Assembly: GCA_031550535.1 (NCBI GenBank) | Contig: JAVBOM010000043.1 | Coordinates: forward strand, 1 to 64,000 | Origin: Avichristensenella sp031550535 | GTDB taxonomy: Bacteria; Bacillota; Clostridia; Christensenellales; Aristaeellaceae | DNA length: 64,000 nucleotides | Reading direction: 5' to 3' | Shown: positions 1 to 7,992 of the stretch, in pieces | Layout: each line of letters starts with the position of its first letter | Numbering within the stretch: position 1 is the stretch's first letter | Made by a program: the position numbers and the translations under genes | The notes under the pieces: model-generated | Told to the model about the DNA's origin: nothing | Databases searched by the model: none | What the model saw: only the letters and a program-made list of their open reading frames with translations

Positions 1-816
1 ATAGTCGCGCCCGCTGATGCTGTCGACAAAGTACTTGCCGATGCCCGGAATGGCGAACAGGCGCTCCACGATGAACGAGCCGGTGAGCAGCGCCGCGATC
101 AGCGTACCCAGGTACGTGACCACCGGCAGGATGGCGTTGCGCAGCCCGTGCTTGACGATCACCCAAAACTCCCGCACGCCCTTCGCCCGCGCGGTGCGGA
201 TGTAGTCCTGCTGGATCACTTCCAGCATGGACGAGCGGGTCATGCGGGCGATGTACGCGATCGGGTGGAATGAAAGGCACGCGACCGGCAGCACGTAATG
301 CTGCCAGGTGGTCAGGCCGTAGGTCGGCAGCACGTGAAACACCCCGCCCGCCAGCAGATACAGCAGCAGCACCGATATGACGAACGTCGGCACGGAAACG
401 CCGATGGTCGCGAATATCATCGCCGCGCCGTCGATCAGCCTGCCGCGCCGGATGGCCGAGGCGATGCCCAGCGCCAGCCCGATGATGAGCGACACGACCA
501 CCGCCACCCCGCCGACGCGCGCGGACACCGGGAACCCGCGGGAAATCATATCGTTCACATTCGTGCCGACCTTCTTGAAGGACTCGCCGAAGTCGCCGCG
601 CAGAATGCTGCCGATGTACCGCAGGTACTGCTCGAACAGCGGCTTGTCCATGCCGTATTTTTCATTGACGCGCCGTAAAATCTCCGGAGGCGTGTTCTGC
701 TCGCCCTTGGTGAAAGGGCTTCCGGGGATGGCCCGCATCATGAAGAAGGTAATTGTGATCAGGATGAAAATCGTCACGACGCCGGAGAAAATCCGCTTGA
801 GGGTATATTTAAGCAT
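1..816 (-). CDS. Oligopeptide/dipeptide ABC transporter permease (DppB/OppB type), 3' end cut by the window
   Basis: I translated this frame directly from the sequence; it stays open from the ATG at 816 to base 1, giving 272 residues. It begins MLKYTLKRIFSGVV and has an N-terminal membrane segment, the periplasmic GDFGES region typical of DppB/OppB, several further hydrophobic segments, and the EAA coupling loop (DYIRTARAKGVREFWVIVKH) that contacts the ATPase. It forms half of the membrane channel of a peptide importer. The gene reads away from a peptide-binding protein gene on the other strand, so the two are probably a divergent transport locus. DppC and the ATPases would lie left of the window. 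The family call is firm; the substrate is inferred. Confidence 0.9.
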   Translation of the reverse strand, partial: MLKYTLKRIFSGVVTIFILITITFFMMRAIPGSPFTKGEQNTPPEILRRVNEKYGMDKPLFEQYLRYIGSILRGDFGESFKKVGTNVNDMISRGFPVSARVGGVAVVVSLIIGLALGIASAIRRGRLIDGAAMIFATIGVSVPTFVISVLLLYLLAGGVFHVLPTYGLTTWQHYVLPVACLSFHPIAYIARMTRSSMLEVIQQDYIRTARAKGVREFWVIVKHGLRNAILPVVTYLGTLIAALLTGSFIVERLFAIPGIGKYFVDSISGRDY

Positions 817-847
817 GCCGTATCCCCCTCATCCATGTAGTGTCCAC

Positions 848-877
848 ACTATACCACGGGCGATGGGTGGCGCGCAA
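848..877 (-). promoter_or_regulatory. Predicted sigma-A type promoter for the permease gene, with an overlapping dyad
   Basis: On the minus strand, TTGCGC (872-877) and TATAGT (848-853) are separated by 18 bp. A dyad with perfect 6-bp arms, TAGTGT-CC-ACACTA (838-851), overlaps the -10 box and could be an operator. This is visual matching only. Confidence 0.4.
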
Positions 878-884
878 GATAACC

Positions 885-913
885 TTGCAAAAACGGCGTA
901 TATTTGATATGAT
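885..913 (+). promoter_or_regulatory. Predicted promoter of the peptide-binding protein gene
   Basis: TTGCAA (885-890) and TATGAT (908-913) are separated by 17 bp and lie 40 bp before the AGGAGG-led start at 954. Confidence 0.45.
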
Positions 914-953
914 ATTTTCTACAAACTGAAAGTTGGGCAAAGGAGGATTCCAG

Positions 954-2567
954 ATGAAACGAACCCTGGCGGTACTGCTTGCTCTGGTTCTGCTGCTCGG
1001 CATGGCTCCGGCCACGCTCGCGGCGGAGGGCGGAAACAGGATTGTTTTCCAGATGGATGGCGAACCCGACCGGATGGACCCGACCATGAACGACTACTCC
1101 CGGGGGTCCTACGCAATCCAGGCGCTCTTCCGCGGACTGTATAAGTTTGCGGAGGACGGCACGCTCGTGCCCGCGCTGGCGGAGAGCTATGACCTTTCCG
1201 AGGACGAGACCGTCTACACATTCCACCTGCGCGAGGGCCTCAAGTGGTCCGACGGTTCCCCGCTGACCGCGAACGACTTCGAATACTCCTGGAAGCGCGT
1301 GCTGAATCCGGAATTGACCTCCGAGACGGCATACACGCTCTACAACATCATCAAGGGCGGCAAGGAGTGGTTCCTGGACGGCACCGGCACGGCGGACGAC
1401 GTCGGCGTGAAGGCGCTGGACGATCTGACGCTGGAAGTGACGCTGTACGCCCCGACGCCGTACTTCCCCTCCATGACCGCGACATCCGCCTACATGCCTG
1501 TGAAAAAGGAAGTCGTCGAAGCCAACCCGGACGGCTGGGAGTGGGACGACAAGGCGTATGTTTCCTCCGGTCCCTTCATGATGAAGGAAATGCGCCGCGA
1601 CGAGAAGTTTATTTTCGTCAAGAACCCCAACTACTACAACGCGGCCGAGGTGAAAATCGACGAGCTGGAATACATTTTCCTCAACGCCGCCGAGACCGCC
1701 CGCCTCGCGTTTAACAACGGCGAGGTGGACATCGCCACCTCCGTCAACGCCGACGCCCGCAACGAGCACAAGGACGACGGCAAGCTGATGCTGACCGACC
1801 GCATCGGCATGCGCTGGTACGAGATTTACTGCGACCGCGCGCCGTTTAACGATGCCCGCGTCCGCAAGGCGCTCGCGCTCGCGCTGAACCGCGAGGTGCT
1901 CACCTCCGCAGTCATGCAGAGCCCGGAAAGCCCGCTGTTCGGCTTCGTTCCGGACGCGTACAAGGACATCGTCGACCCGTCCAAGAGCTGGCGCGAGGCG
2001 AACGGCAACGCCTATGAGGAGGATATCGAAGCCGCCAAGGCGCTGCTGGCCGAGGCCGGCTTCCCGAATGGCGAAGGCTTCCCGTCCTTCCGCCTGGTGC
2101 AGGAGACGAGCGCCACGCTGGAGAAGGTCGCCGAGGCGATGCAGCAGATGTGGAAGCAGAACCTGGGCATCACGGCGGAGATCGTGACCGTCGAGGGCAA
2201 CATGTTCTGGGCCGATCCCGGCGGAACGCGCAAGACGGGCGAATTCGAGATTGCCTACATGGGCTACACCGGCGACTACCTTGATCCGTCCAGCATGCTG
2301 TTCAACTTCCGCAACGAGCACAACGACAACAGCGTGACCAAGTGGGATCACAAAGAGTACAACGAGCTGATGGACAAAGTTGCCTCGGGCATCACCGGCC
2401 AGGAGCGCGAGGACGCGTTCAAGGAAGCCGAGGCCATCCTGAGCGAGGAATTCCCGGTCATCCCGATCTACAGCTACATCGCCATGGCGCTTGTCAGCGA
2501 CCGGATCGGCGGGTTCACGCGCAACTACATCGGCCACCCGAACTTCGAGTACGCGTACATCAAGTAA
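954..2567 (+). CDS. Peptide ABC transporter substrate-binding protein (SBP_bac_5 family)
   Basis: A 537-residue extracellular solute-binding protein that captures oligopeptides for an ABC importer. The ATG at 954 follows AGGAGG at 941-946; a TTG 21 bases upstream is also in frame but would place the ribosome site inside the gene. Residues 1-23 are a clear signal peptide ending around TLA-AEG, with no lipobox cysteine, which is unusual for a monoderm binding protein. The mature protein starts with the family pattern (EPDRMDPTM, LFRGLYKF, LAESYDLSEDETVYTFHLREG) and contains FNDARVRKALALALNR, which is typical of OppA/DppA. Its divergent neighbour is a matching permease. A strong terminator follows. 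Confidence 0.93.
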   Translation: MKRTLAVLLALVLLLGMAPATLAAEGGNRIVFQMDGEPDRMDPTMNDYSRGSYAIQALFRGLYKFAEDGTLVPALAESYDLSEDETVYTFHLREGLKWSDGSPLTANDFEYSWKRVLNPELTSETAYTLYNIIKGGKEWFLDGTGTADDVGVKALDDLTLEVTLYAPTPYFPSMTATSAYMPVKKEVVEANPDGWEWDDKAYVSSGPFMMKEMRRDEKFIFVKNPNYYNAAEVKIDELEYIFLNAAETARLAFNNGEVDIATSVNADARNEHKDDGKLMLTDRIGMRWYEIYCDRAPFNDARVRKALALALNREVLTSAVMQSPESPLFGFVPDAYKDIVDPSKSWREANGNAYEEDIEAAKALLAEAGFPNGEGFPSFRLVQETSATLEKVAEAMQQMWKQNLGITAEIVTVEGNMFWADPGGTRKTGEFEIAYMGYTGDYLDPSSMLFNFRNEHNDNSVTKWDHKEYNELMDKVASGITGQEREDAFKEAEAILSEEFPVIPIYSYIAMALVSDRIGGFTRNYIGHPNFEYAYIK

Positions 2568-2580
2568 GTGGGCCTACGCG

Positions 2581-2616
2581 AGAACGCCCGGCGGAATCCG
2601 CCGGGCGTTCTTCTTT
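2581..2616 (+). terminator. Rho-independent terminator after the binding-protein gene
   Basis: The arms AGAACGCCCGGCGG and CCGCCGGGCGTTCT flank a short AATC loop and run into TCTTT. It could also serve the convergent gene that ends at 2634. Confidence 0.85.
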
Positions 2617-2633
2617 ACCAACAGCGACATAAC

Positions 2634-3350
2634 CTATTTTGTCTCAAACGTCATGTCCACATTGGCGGATATCTGTATCTCCCCGGCCACCACCTGGGCG
2701 CCGTCCGGCTTGGCCGTCTCCATGGGCGCGGCGTAGTAATTGGTGGCGTAGCCATAGCCCATCTGTCCGCCCTCTACCATCTTCAGCAGCCCACCGAGCG
2801 ACACGCCCGCCGCCCCGGCCATCGCCTCGGCCTTCGCCCGCGCGGCCTGGATGGCTTCGCACAGCGCCTGGCGGTACACCGCGCTCTCATCCGCGTAGCT
2901 GAACTGCATGCCGCCGACATCGTTCGCGCCCTTCGCCACGGCGGTGTCGATCACCGTGTTGATCTGCTCGAAGTCGTGTAGCGTCACGGTCAGCGAGACA
3001 TTCGCGGTATACCCGCGCAGGACATACGGGCTTTTGCTGTAGTCATACTGTCGCGTGATGTTCAGCGCGCCGGTTTTCATCTGATTTTCCGGCACGCCCA
3101 GCGCGCGGAGGGCCTCCAGCACGCCGTTCATGATCGCGTTCGCACGGCTGTACGCCTCCTTCTCGTCCTTGTGGTCAATGTTTGCGCCCAGGCGGAGGGA
3201 AACGGTATCCGGCACGACGCTGATCTGTGCCTGTCCGTGCACCTCCAGCACGCCGGTCTGCGCGGGGGCTGTCTCCGCAAGACCCACGGGCGCGGCCAGG
3301 GCAATCGCGAGCAGGAGCGACAGGGCGACGGTCAAAACGCGTTTTTGCAT
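2634..3350 (-). CDS. Secreted SIMPL (DUF541) domain protein
   Basis: 238 residues. The start at 3350 (MQKRVLT) is chosen over an upstream in-frame ATG because AAGAAGG sits just before it and a signal peptide (residues 1-24, ending GLA-ETA) follows immediately. The SIMPL fold shows in GVLEVHGQAQISVVPDTV, in the central LRALGVPENQMKTGALNI and in the C-terminal ISANVDMTF strand. SIMPL proteins form oligomeric shells outside the membrane; the E. coli relative YggE is linked to oxidative-stress tolerance, but the biochemical role is unsettled. It appears monocistronic, with 137 bp upstream before the LytTR regulator gene. Confidence 0.88.
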   Translation of the reverse strand: MQKRVLTVALSLLLAIALAAPVGLAETAPAQTGVLEVHGQAQISVVPDTVSLRLGANIDHKDEKEAYSRANAIMNGVLEALRALGVPENQMKTGALNITRQYDYSKSPYVLRGYTANVSLTVTLHDFEQINTVIDTAVAKGANDVGGMQFSYADESAVYRQALCEAIQAARAKAEAMAGAAGVSLGGLLKMVEGGQMGYGYATNYYAAPMETAKPDGAQVVAGEIQISANVDMTFETK

Positions 3351-3487
3351 GATGTTACCTTCTTTCTTCCGTTTTGTAATGGAGGCGGCAAAGCGTTTGC
3401 GGGCACAAAACATTGCCGCGCATCCCCTTAGACGCGCGGCAATTGGAAAAGTTTCCCACTTATGCGAATTTGAAAATTTAACGCGCT

Positions 3488-4252
3488 TCACCCGAACCGG
3501 CGCTCCAACTCCTCGTATTTCTCGTGCGTAATCAGCGCATCGTGCTTGGTGCCGCGCAGCTTCACGATATACGTCCAGCGGCCGTAGGGCGTGATGTTGT
3601 CGACATGGCTCAGGTTAATGATGTAGGACTTGTGGCAGCGGTAGAACATCGCAGGGTCCAGCCGTCCTTCCACCTCGCCCAGCGCATCGCTCGTCACAAA
3701 CCTGCCCTCGTTCACCGTGTACAGCACGGTCACGCGGTTTTCGCGCTGCACCAATAGAATGTCCGCCATATCGATGAAGTTGACGCCCTCCCGGTGCTTC
3801 AGCATCAGCCGCCCCGTGGGCTGGCGCGGTGGGATTGCGGGCAGGGGCTGTTCAGCCGCCTCCGCGCTCTCGCGCGTGCGCAGCACCTGCTTGACCTTGT
3901 CCAGCGTTTGCAGCGCGCGGTCGTTCTTGAAGGGCTTGAGCAGATAGTCGAACGCGTACACGGAGAACGCGTCTGCCATGTACTGGTCGTGGGCGGTGGT
4001 GAAGATCAGGATCGTGGCCGGGTCGGTGTCCTGGATGACACGCGCGGCCTCCACGCCCGTCATCTTCGGCATTTCCACGTCCAGCAGCACCACCTGCGGC
4101 CGGTGCGCCTCGACCAGGCGGAGCACGGCCTCGCCGTCCTCCGCCTCGCCGACAATCTCAAACCCGCCGCTTTTTTCCAGCAGCTTTCGGACCACCAGGC
4201 GCATGCCCGCGTCATCGTCCGCGAACGCGGCCCGGATCGGCGTCTTGGTCAT
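3488..4252 (-). CDS. LytTR-family response regulator (REC plus LytTR DNA-binding domain)
   Basis: 254 residues. The N-terminal receiver has the acidic pocket DDD (12-14), the phospho-acceptor Asp58 in LLDVEMPK, the switch Thr in FTTAHD and the Lys in LLKPFKND. A short linker leads to a LytTR domain from about residue 145 (VNFIDMADILLVQRENRVTVLYT, then FYRCHKSYIINLSHVDNI), the usual binder of direct-repeat promoters in AgrA/LytR/VirR regulators. The start overlaps the stop of the upstream small membrane protein in an ATGA, so it is probably translated as the last gene of the nfeD-floA operon. No histidine kinase is adjacent. Confidence 0.93.
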   Translation of the reverse strand: MTKTPIRAAFADDDAGMRLVVRKLLEKSGGFEIVGEAEDGEAVLRLVEAHRPQVVLLDVEMPKMTGVEAARVIQDTDPATILIFTTAHDQYMADAFSVYAFDYLLKPFKNDRALQTLDKVKQVLRTRESAEAAEQPLPAIPPRQPTGRLMLKHREGVNFIDMADILLVQRENRVTVLYTVNEGRFVTSDALGEVEGRLDPAMFYRCHKSYIINLSHVDNITPYGRWTYIVKLRGTKHDALITHEKYEELERRFG

Positions 4253-4731
4253 CGGTGCGCCCCCCTTGGTGCCCGTTTGTTCAGTATCTCGGAAAAGACG
4301 ATCCCTTGCAGCAGCGTACCGCCGTCAAATGTCAAGTTCAGCCCCGGAATGACCACCTGTTGCGCCTCGGGCTGCGGCGCTTCGTCCATCGCTGCGGCAA
4401 GATGCCCCGGGCCGTGGGCCGGGCGGAGCATTTCCTCGTGGCAGGGGTCGTCGCCCTCGCCCGCGCGCTCCATGGCGCGCTGACCCGCCATCATGGCGGA
4501 ATCGCCCTCGTTCCACGCCGTGGGCAGGCTGGTCTGCTGGCCCGGCAGGTCCATGTGCGCAGGGCGCGTCTCGGGCGCGGGGCGCGTACCGGGCCGCCTC
4601 GGCTCCGCGCCGCCCGGCCGGCCATCCATGCTTTGCCGCCGCCGCGCGTCCTTGCGCGTGTTCCCCTTGGAAATCTTGCTGACCGAGGCGACGGCCCAGA
4701 CGATCAGCGCGATGACGATCAGCGCGTCCAT
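4249..4731 (-). CDS. Small membrane-anchored protein of the floA operon, function unknown
   Basis: 160 residues. One N-terminal membrane helix (MDALIVIALIVWAVASV) is followed by a basic stretch and a long Pro/Arg/Glu-rich, probably disordered cytoplasmic tail. A hydrophobic patch near the C-terminus (VVIPGLNLTFDGGTLLQGIVFSEIL) is the only other ordered-looking part. It is tightly coupled: TAATG overlap with floA upstream and ATGA overlap with the regulator downstream. It occupies the position of yqfB in the Bacillus yqeZ-yqfA-yqfB cluster but I see no clear sequence match to it. A role in flotillin microdomains is inferred from position alone. Confidence 0.75.
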   Translation of the reverse strand: MDALIVIALIVWAVASVSKISKGNTRKDARRRQSMDGRPGGAEPRRPGTRPAPETRPAHMDLPGQQTSLPTAWNEGDSAMMAGQRAMERAGEGDDPCHEEMLRPAHGPGHLAAAMDEAPQPEAQQVVIPGLNLTFDGGTLLQGIVFSEILNKRAPRGAHR

Positions 4732-5744
4732 TACTTTTTCCTCGGCGTTTGGCCGGGATGCTGCGTGTCAAGATCCTGCGCGGGCGTGGCCGCCTTGGAA
4801 ATGCTGTCGCGCATGGACGTATCGGCGATGGTGTTCTGCATCTGGTAGTAATCCATCACGCCCAGCTTGCCCTCGCGCAGCGCGGACGCCATGGCGCGCG
4901 GCACCTCGGCCTGGCTCTCGACGACCAGCGCCTGCATCTCCTGCGTCTTGGCCTTCATTTCCTGTTCCTGCGCGACAGCCAGCGCGCGGCGTTCCTCGGC
5001 CTTCGCCCGGGCGATGCGCAGGTCTGCCTCGGCCTGGTCCATCTGGAGCTGCGCGCCGATGTTTCTGCCCACGTCCACGTCCGCAATGTCAATCGAAAGG
5101 ATCTCAAACGCGGTGCCGGCGTCCAGGCCCTTGTTCAGTACGGTACGGCTGATGGAGTCCGGATTTTCCAGCACGGCGGCATGGGAAACGGACGAGCCGA
5201 CGGTGGTGACGATGCCCTCGCCGACGCGGGCGATGATCGTTTCTTCGCCAGCGCCGCCGACAAGGCGCTCAATGTTGGCGCGCACGGTCACGCGGGCTTT
5301 AGCGCGCAGCTCGATGCCGTCCTTGGCGATGGCGGCGACGATCGGCGTCTCGATGACCTTGGGGTTAACGCTCATCTGCACGGCCTGCAGCACATCGCGT
5401 CCCGCCAGGTCGATGGCGCACGCCTGCTCGAACTCAAGCTGGATGTTGGCGCGCTGCGCGGCGATCAGGGCGTTGATCACGCGGTCGATGTTGCCGCCCG
5501 CGAGATAATGTGCCTCCATTTTGTTCAGCGTCACATCCAGGCCCGCCTTCGTGGCCTTGATCAGCGGGTTGATGAGCCGCGCGGGCACGATGCGGCGGAA
5601 GCGCATGGCCACCAGCGACATGATGCTGACCTTGACACCGGACGCCCGCGCAGAAATCCACAGCGTGACCGGCACAAAGGAGAAAAACACCATAAGCAGA
5701 ACGATGACCACGATGATGAGCACTACAAGCGGAAGATATTCCAT
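4731..5744 (-). CDS. floA: Flotillin-like protein FloA
   Basis: 337 residues, the usual length for FloA/YqfA. An N-terminal hydrophobic hairpin (residues 3-32) anchors it to the membrane. A PHB/SPFH-type domain follows (GVKVSIMSLVAMRFRRI, GRDVLQAVQMSVNPKVI, the VGGAGEETIIARVGEGI segment). A long Glu/Ala/Gln-rich coiled coil (about 230-290) drives oligomerisation. FloA organises functional membrane microdomains and influences membrane fluidity. It lies 20 bp after an NfeD gene, the standard partnership, and overlaps the next gene by one base. Confidence 0.95.
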   Translation of the reverse strand: MEYLPLVVLIIVVIVLLMVFFSFVPVTLWISARASGVKVSIMSLVAMRFRRIVPARLINPLIKATKAGLDVTLNKMEAHYLAGGNIDRVINALIAAQRANIQLEFEQACAIDLAGRDVLQAVQMSVNPKVIETPIVAAIAKDGIELRAKARVTVRANIERLVGGAGEETIIARVGEGIVTTVGSSVSHAAVLENPDSISRTVLNKGLDAGTAFEILSIDIADVDVGRNIGAQLQMDQAEADLRIARAKAEERRALAVAQEQEMKAKTQEMQALVVESQAEVPRAMASALREGKLGVMDYYQMQNTIADTSMRDSISKAATPAQDLDTQHPGQTPRKK

Positions 5745-5764
5745 ACGATGAACCTCCTTATCGT

Positions 5765-6265
5765 TCAGGTGGTTTCCTCAACCACAACCCGGCTACCCTC
5801 GACCCGTTCGATGCGCACCTTCGCGCCCTGCTTGATGTACGTTCCGTCGGAAACAACGTTCAGCCGGACGCCGTCAAACTCGGCAATCCCGCTGGGGCGC
5901 AGGACCGTGCGGGTCTCTCCTTCGCGGCCAACGAACACGCTCATGTCATTGCTGGCGCTGTAGCCATCCTCGGCGCGCTCCGCGTCCTTCAGGATGATAG
6001 GCGATTTGCTGAGCCTTCCCGTGGCCGCGGATTTGAGCGCGATGGACAGTGATATGGCGAGAAGCGCCACAATCACCACCAAAAGGCCCAGCGCGGCTAG
6101 CATGCCCGCCTTCACCCAGACCAACACGATACTGACCAGCAACAGCACAATGCCGGAGATGCCCGGCACGCCAAACCCCGGCAAAAACACCTCCAGGATG
6201 ATCAGCCCAAGGCCGGCCACCACGCAAATGACGGTGGGCAGGTTGGTCAGAAGGAAATCTAGCAT
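5765..6265 (-). CDS. NfeD family membrane protein
   Basis: 166 residues from ATG 6265, which follows GAGAGGAGGGAAAGGT. An upstream in-frame ATG (6340) would add 25 residues read through a family A repeat and is rejected. Four hydrophobic helices (about residues 8-80), including the LEVFLPGFGVPGISG turn typical of NfeD, precede a C-terminal OB-fold (SGIAEFDGVRLNVVSDGTYIKQGAKVRIERVEG). NfeD proteins accompany flotillin/stomatin genes and probably help assemble or position them. First gene of a four-gene operon. Confidence 0.9.
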   Translation of the reverse strand: MLDFLLTNLPTVICVVAGLGLIILEVFLPGFGVPGISGIVLLLVSIVLVWVKAGMLAALGLLVVIVALLAISLSIALKSAATGRLSKSPIILKDAERAEDGYSASNDMSVFVGREGETRTVLRPSGIAEFDGVRLNVVSDGTYIKQGAKVRIERVEGSRVVVEETT

Positions 6266-6295
6266 ACCTTTCCCTCCTCTCTTGGGGTACTGAGG

Positions 6296-6354
6296 TAGGG
6301 ATTTCTTGCGAAATCCCCTTATGGCGGCCGATTGTACCAATCAGCGCCGCCGTC
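6296..6354 (+). repeat. Family A palindromic repeat, copy 1 (description of the family here)
   Basis: Family A is about 58 bp: TAG, then hairpin 1 (GGGATTTCTTGCGAAATCCC or close variants), then CTTAT, then hairpin 2 with arms GGCGCCCGATT and AATCAGCGCC around a short A/T loop, then GCCGTC. Orientation is given as plus when hairpin 1 comes first. This copy has a GTACC loop in hairpin 2 and lies in the leader of the nfeD operon. Confidence 0.92.
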
Positions 6355-6358
6355 AAGG

Positions 6359-6417
6359 TAAGGATTCCTTGCGGAATCCCCTTATGGCGGCCGATTGTAC
6401 CAATCAGCCCCGCCGTC
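6359..6417 (+). repeat. Family A repeat, copy 2 (tandem with copy 1)
   Basis: Same orientation, 63 bp downstream of copy 1, and sharing the unusual GTACC loop, so the pair arose by local duplication. Hairpin 1 is the GGATTCCTTGCGGAATCC variant, which changes both arms together. Confidence 0.92.
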
Positions 6418-6527
6418 TTGGATGCTATTATCCTATCATATAAGAAAATAAAAAGAAAAGCGGAATGACTCAAAAATACGGTTTAGGCGTCCAATTGTCG
6501 GGTAGGGCGGCCCGGATTGCCGGCGGG

Positions 6528-7196
6528 TCAGAGGTGGGTCTTGGCTTCCGCCTCCGCCTCGGCGTCCACGGTGAACGTGATGCCCCATGTGCGGGAGGCT
6601 TCGTCGCGCTCTTCACGGGATAGCGCCCGTGGGGTTATTGCGGAAGACCCATGGATATACCACCCCGTTTCCTCCTGTAGCCATGCCCGCAAGGAGATGG
6701 GGTCCGTGCCCGAGGGTGTGGTGAACGCATAGCACCATTGTGCGCTGTCCGGGTTCTCCATTCGTTTCACCAGCCGCCATTGCGCGAGCGTGAAGCCGAA
6801 GTTGTTATACCCCGATCCGACGCCCGCGTAGGAGTTGCTATATACAATCTGATCGCCCAGATAGGCGTACACGTGATGGGTCGTTCTTTCGTCGCAGCAT
6901 ATATTGTTACAGTCCACCCACTTATAGGAGGACAGGTAGCGTGAAATCTCGTCCGCGTCCTCTGTCATGACGCAGGGATATGCGGGCGGATTGTTGCCAT
7001 ACATGAATTCGTAAGCAATCAGCCTGTCGACCTTTTTGTCCAGCTTGTAATAATCTACATTGGAATCCGGCGTTAATACTGCTAGCACAAGAATCCCCAG
7101 GCAGACCAACAGCACTATGCTCAGCGGCAAGCACCCCAAGTTTGGCTCCAGCGAGGCGCTTGTCTTGTTTTTATCGTTCCTATAGGTTTTCCGCAT
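6528..7196 (-). CDS. Membrane-anchored hypothetical protein
   Basis: 222 residues, not recognised. A short basic N-terminus is followed by one membrane helix (LGCLPLSIVLLVCLGILVLAVL, about 21-42) and an extracytoplasmic domain. That domain carries a CNNICC cysteine cluster and aromatic-rich strands (HHVYAYLGDQIVYSNSYAG, FGFTLAQWRLVKRMENPDS). The last 15 residues are mostly Ala/Glu. It is flanked by intergenic sequence on both sides. The upstream region holds two direct repeats of GGAATTCCGCCGA (7250-7262 and 7271-7283) of unknown meaning. Confidence 0.7.
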   Translation of the reverse strand: MRKTYRNDKNKTSASLEPNLGCLPLSIVLLVCLGILVLAVLTPDSNVDYYKLDKKVDRLIAYEFMYGNNPPAYPCVMTEDADEISRYLSSYKWVDCNNICCDERTTHHVYAYLGDQIVYSNSYAGVGSGYNNFGFTLAQWRLVKRMENPDSAQWCYAFTTPSGTDPISLRAWLQEETGWYIHGSSAITPRALSREERDEASRTWGITFTVDAEAEAEAKTHL

Positions 7197-7351
7197 CGTC
7201 TCGCGCCCTCCGTTTTCTCAGGCCCCCGGCTTCCGGCATAATAATCATCGGAATTCCGCCGAAAGAGGGGGGAATTCCGCCGATTGCGGCGAATTAGTAG
7301 GGTCTTATCCATATGAAATGTGTTACCAACGTGAAAGGGGCCGATCCAGCT

Positions 7352-7912
7352 ATGAACATCTGGCATGACATCGCGCAAGAGCGCATCACCCCGTCTGTTT
7401 TTTGCGCGGTGGTGGAAATTTCAAAGGGCGGCAAGAACAAGTATGAGCTGGACAAGGAGACGGGCTTCCTGAAGCTGGACCGCGTGCTCTATACCTCCAC
7501 GCACTACCCGGCCAACTACGGCTTCATCCCCCGCACCTACGCGGACGACAACGACCCGCTGGATGTCCTGGTGCTGTGCCAGGAGGCGATTCTGCCGCTG
7601 ACGCTGGTGGACTGTCGGCCCATCGGCGTCATGCGCATGGTGGACGACAAGTCGCGGGACGAAAAGATCATCGCCGTGCCGGTGAACGACCCCTCCATGG
7701 AGGAGTACATGGACATTGACGAATTGCCCATGCACACCGTGGACGAGATGCAGCACTTCTTTGAGGTGTACAAGATGCTGGAGCGCAAGGTGACGGTGGT
7801 GCGGTCATTCGGCTCGGCCATCGAGGCGGAGCGGCTGATCGCGCGGTCCATCGACGCGTACAGGGAAAAGTTCGGCGCGGAGGCCGCGAAGGGCGACGAA
7901 AGCGCGGAGTGA
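7352..7912 (+). CDS. ppa: Inorganic pyrophosphatase, soluble family I
   Basis: 186 residues starting at ATG 7352 (AAAGGGG ribosome site); an in-frame ATG 39 bases upstream lacks one. It hydrolyses pyrophosphate to phosphate, pulling biosynthetic reactions forward in the cytoplasm. The family I signature is clear: KYELDKETGFLKLDRVLYTSTHYPANYGFIP, the metal-binding DDNDPLDVLVL (PROSITE-type D-x-D-P-x-D) and KIIAVPVNDPSM. Length is normal for the bacterial enzyme. It is followed by a strong terminator. Confidence 0.96.
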   Translation: MNIWHDIAQERITPSVFCAVVEISKGGKNKYELDKETGFLKLDRVLYTSTHYPANYGFIPRTYADDNDPLDVLVLCQEAILPLTLVDCRPIGVMRMVDDKSRDEKIIAVPVNDPSMEEYMDIDELPMHTVDEMQHFFEVYKMLERKVTVVRSFGSAIEAERLIARSIDAYREKFGAEAAKGDESAE

Positions 7913-7924
7913 TTCCGCGACCAA

Positions 7925-7975
7925 CGGGGCCTGCGCCGCGTCCCACCCATGGAGGGGGCGCGGCACAGGCCCCGT
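7925..7975 (+). terminator. Terminator after ppa
   Basis: A long stem formed by CGGGGCCTGCGCCGCG and CGCGGCACAGGCCCCG ends in GTTT. It also faces the convergent gene ending at 7993. Confidence 0.8.
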
Positions 7976-7992
7976 TTGCGTTCCGCGCCGGA

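Noticed and set aside
849..2537. A 562-codon open frame opposite the peptide-binding protein gene
   Set aside because: It is a high-GC shadow: codon third positions of the real gene prevent stops on the opposite strand. It has no ribosome site or recognisable domain, and its low-complexity His/Val/Arg composition is typical of such shadows.
6296..6417. Family A hairpins as rho-independent terminators
   Set aside because: Hairpin 1 is not followed by a T-tract, copies occur in leaders and inside genes, and orientation bears no fixed relation to the adjacent genes.
5946..6473. Possible gene of 175 codons upstream of and overlapping nfeD
   Set aside because: Its N-terminal half is two family A repeats and the rest is a shifted frame of nfeD; no ribosome site.
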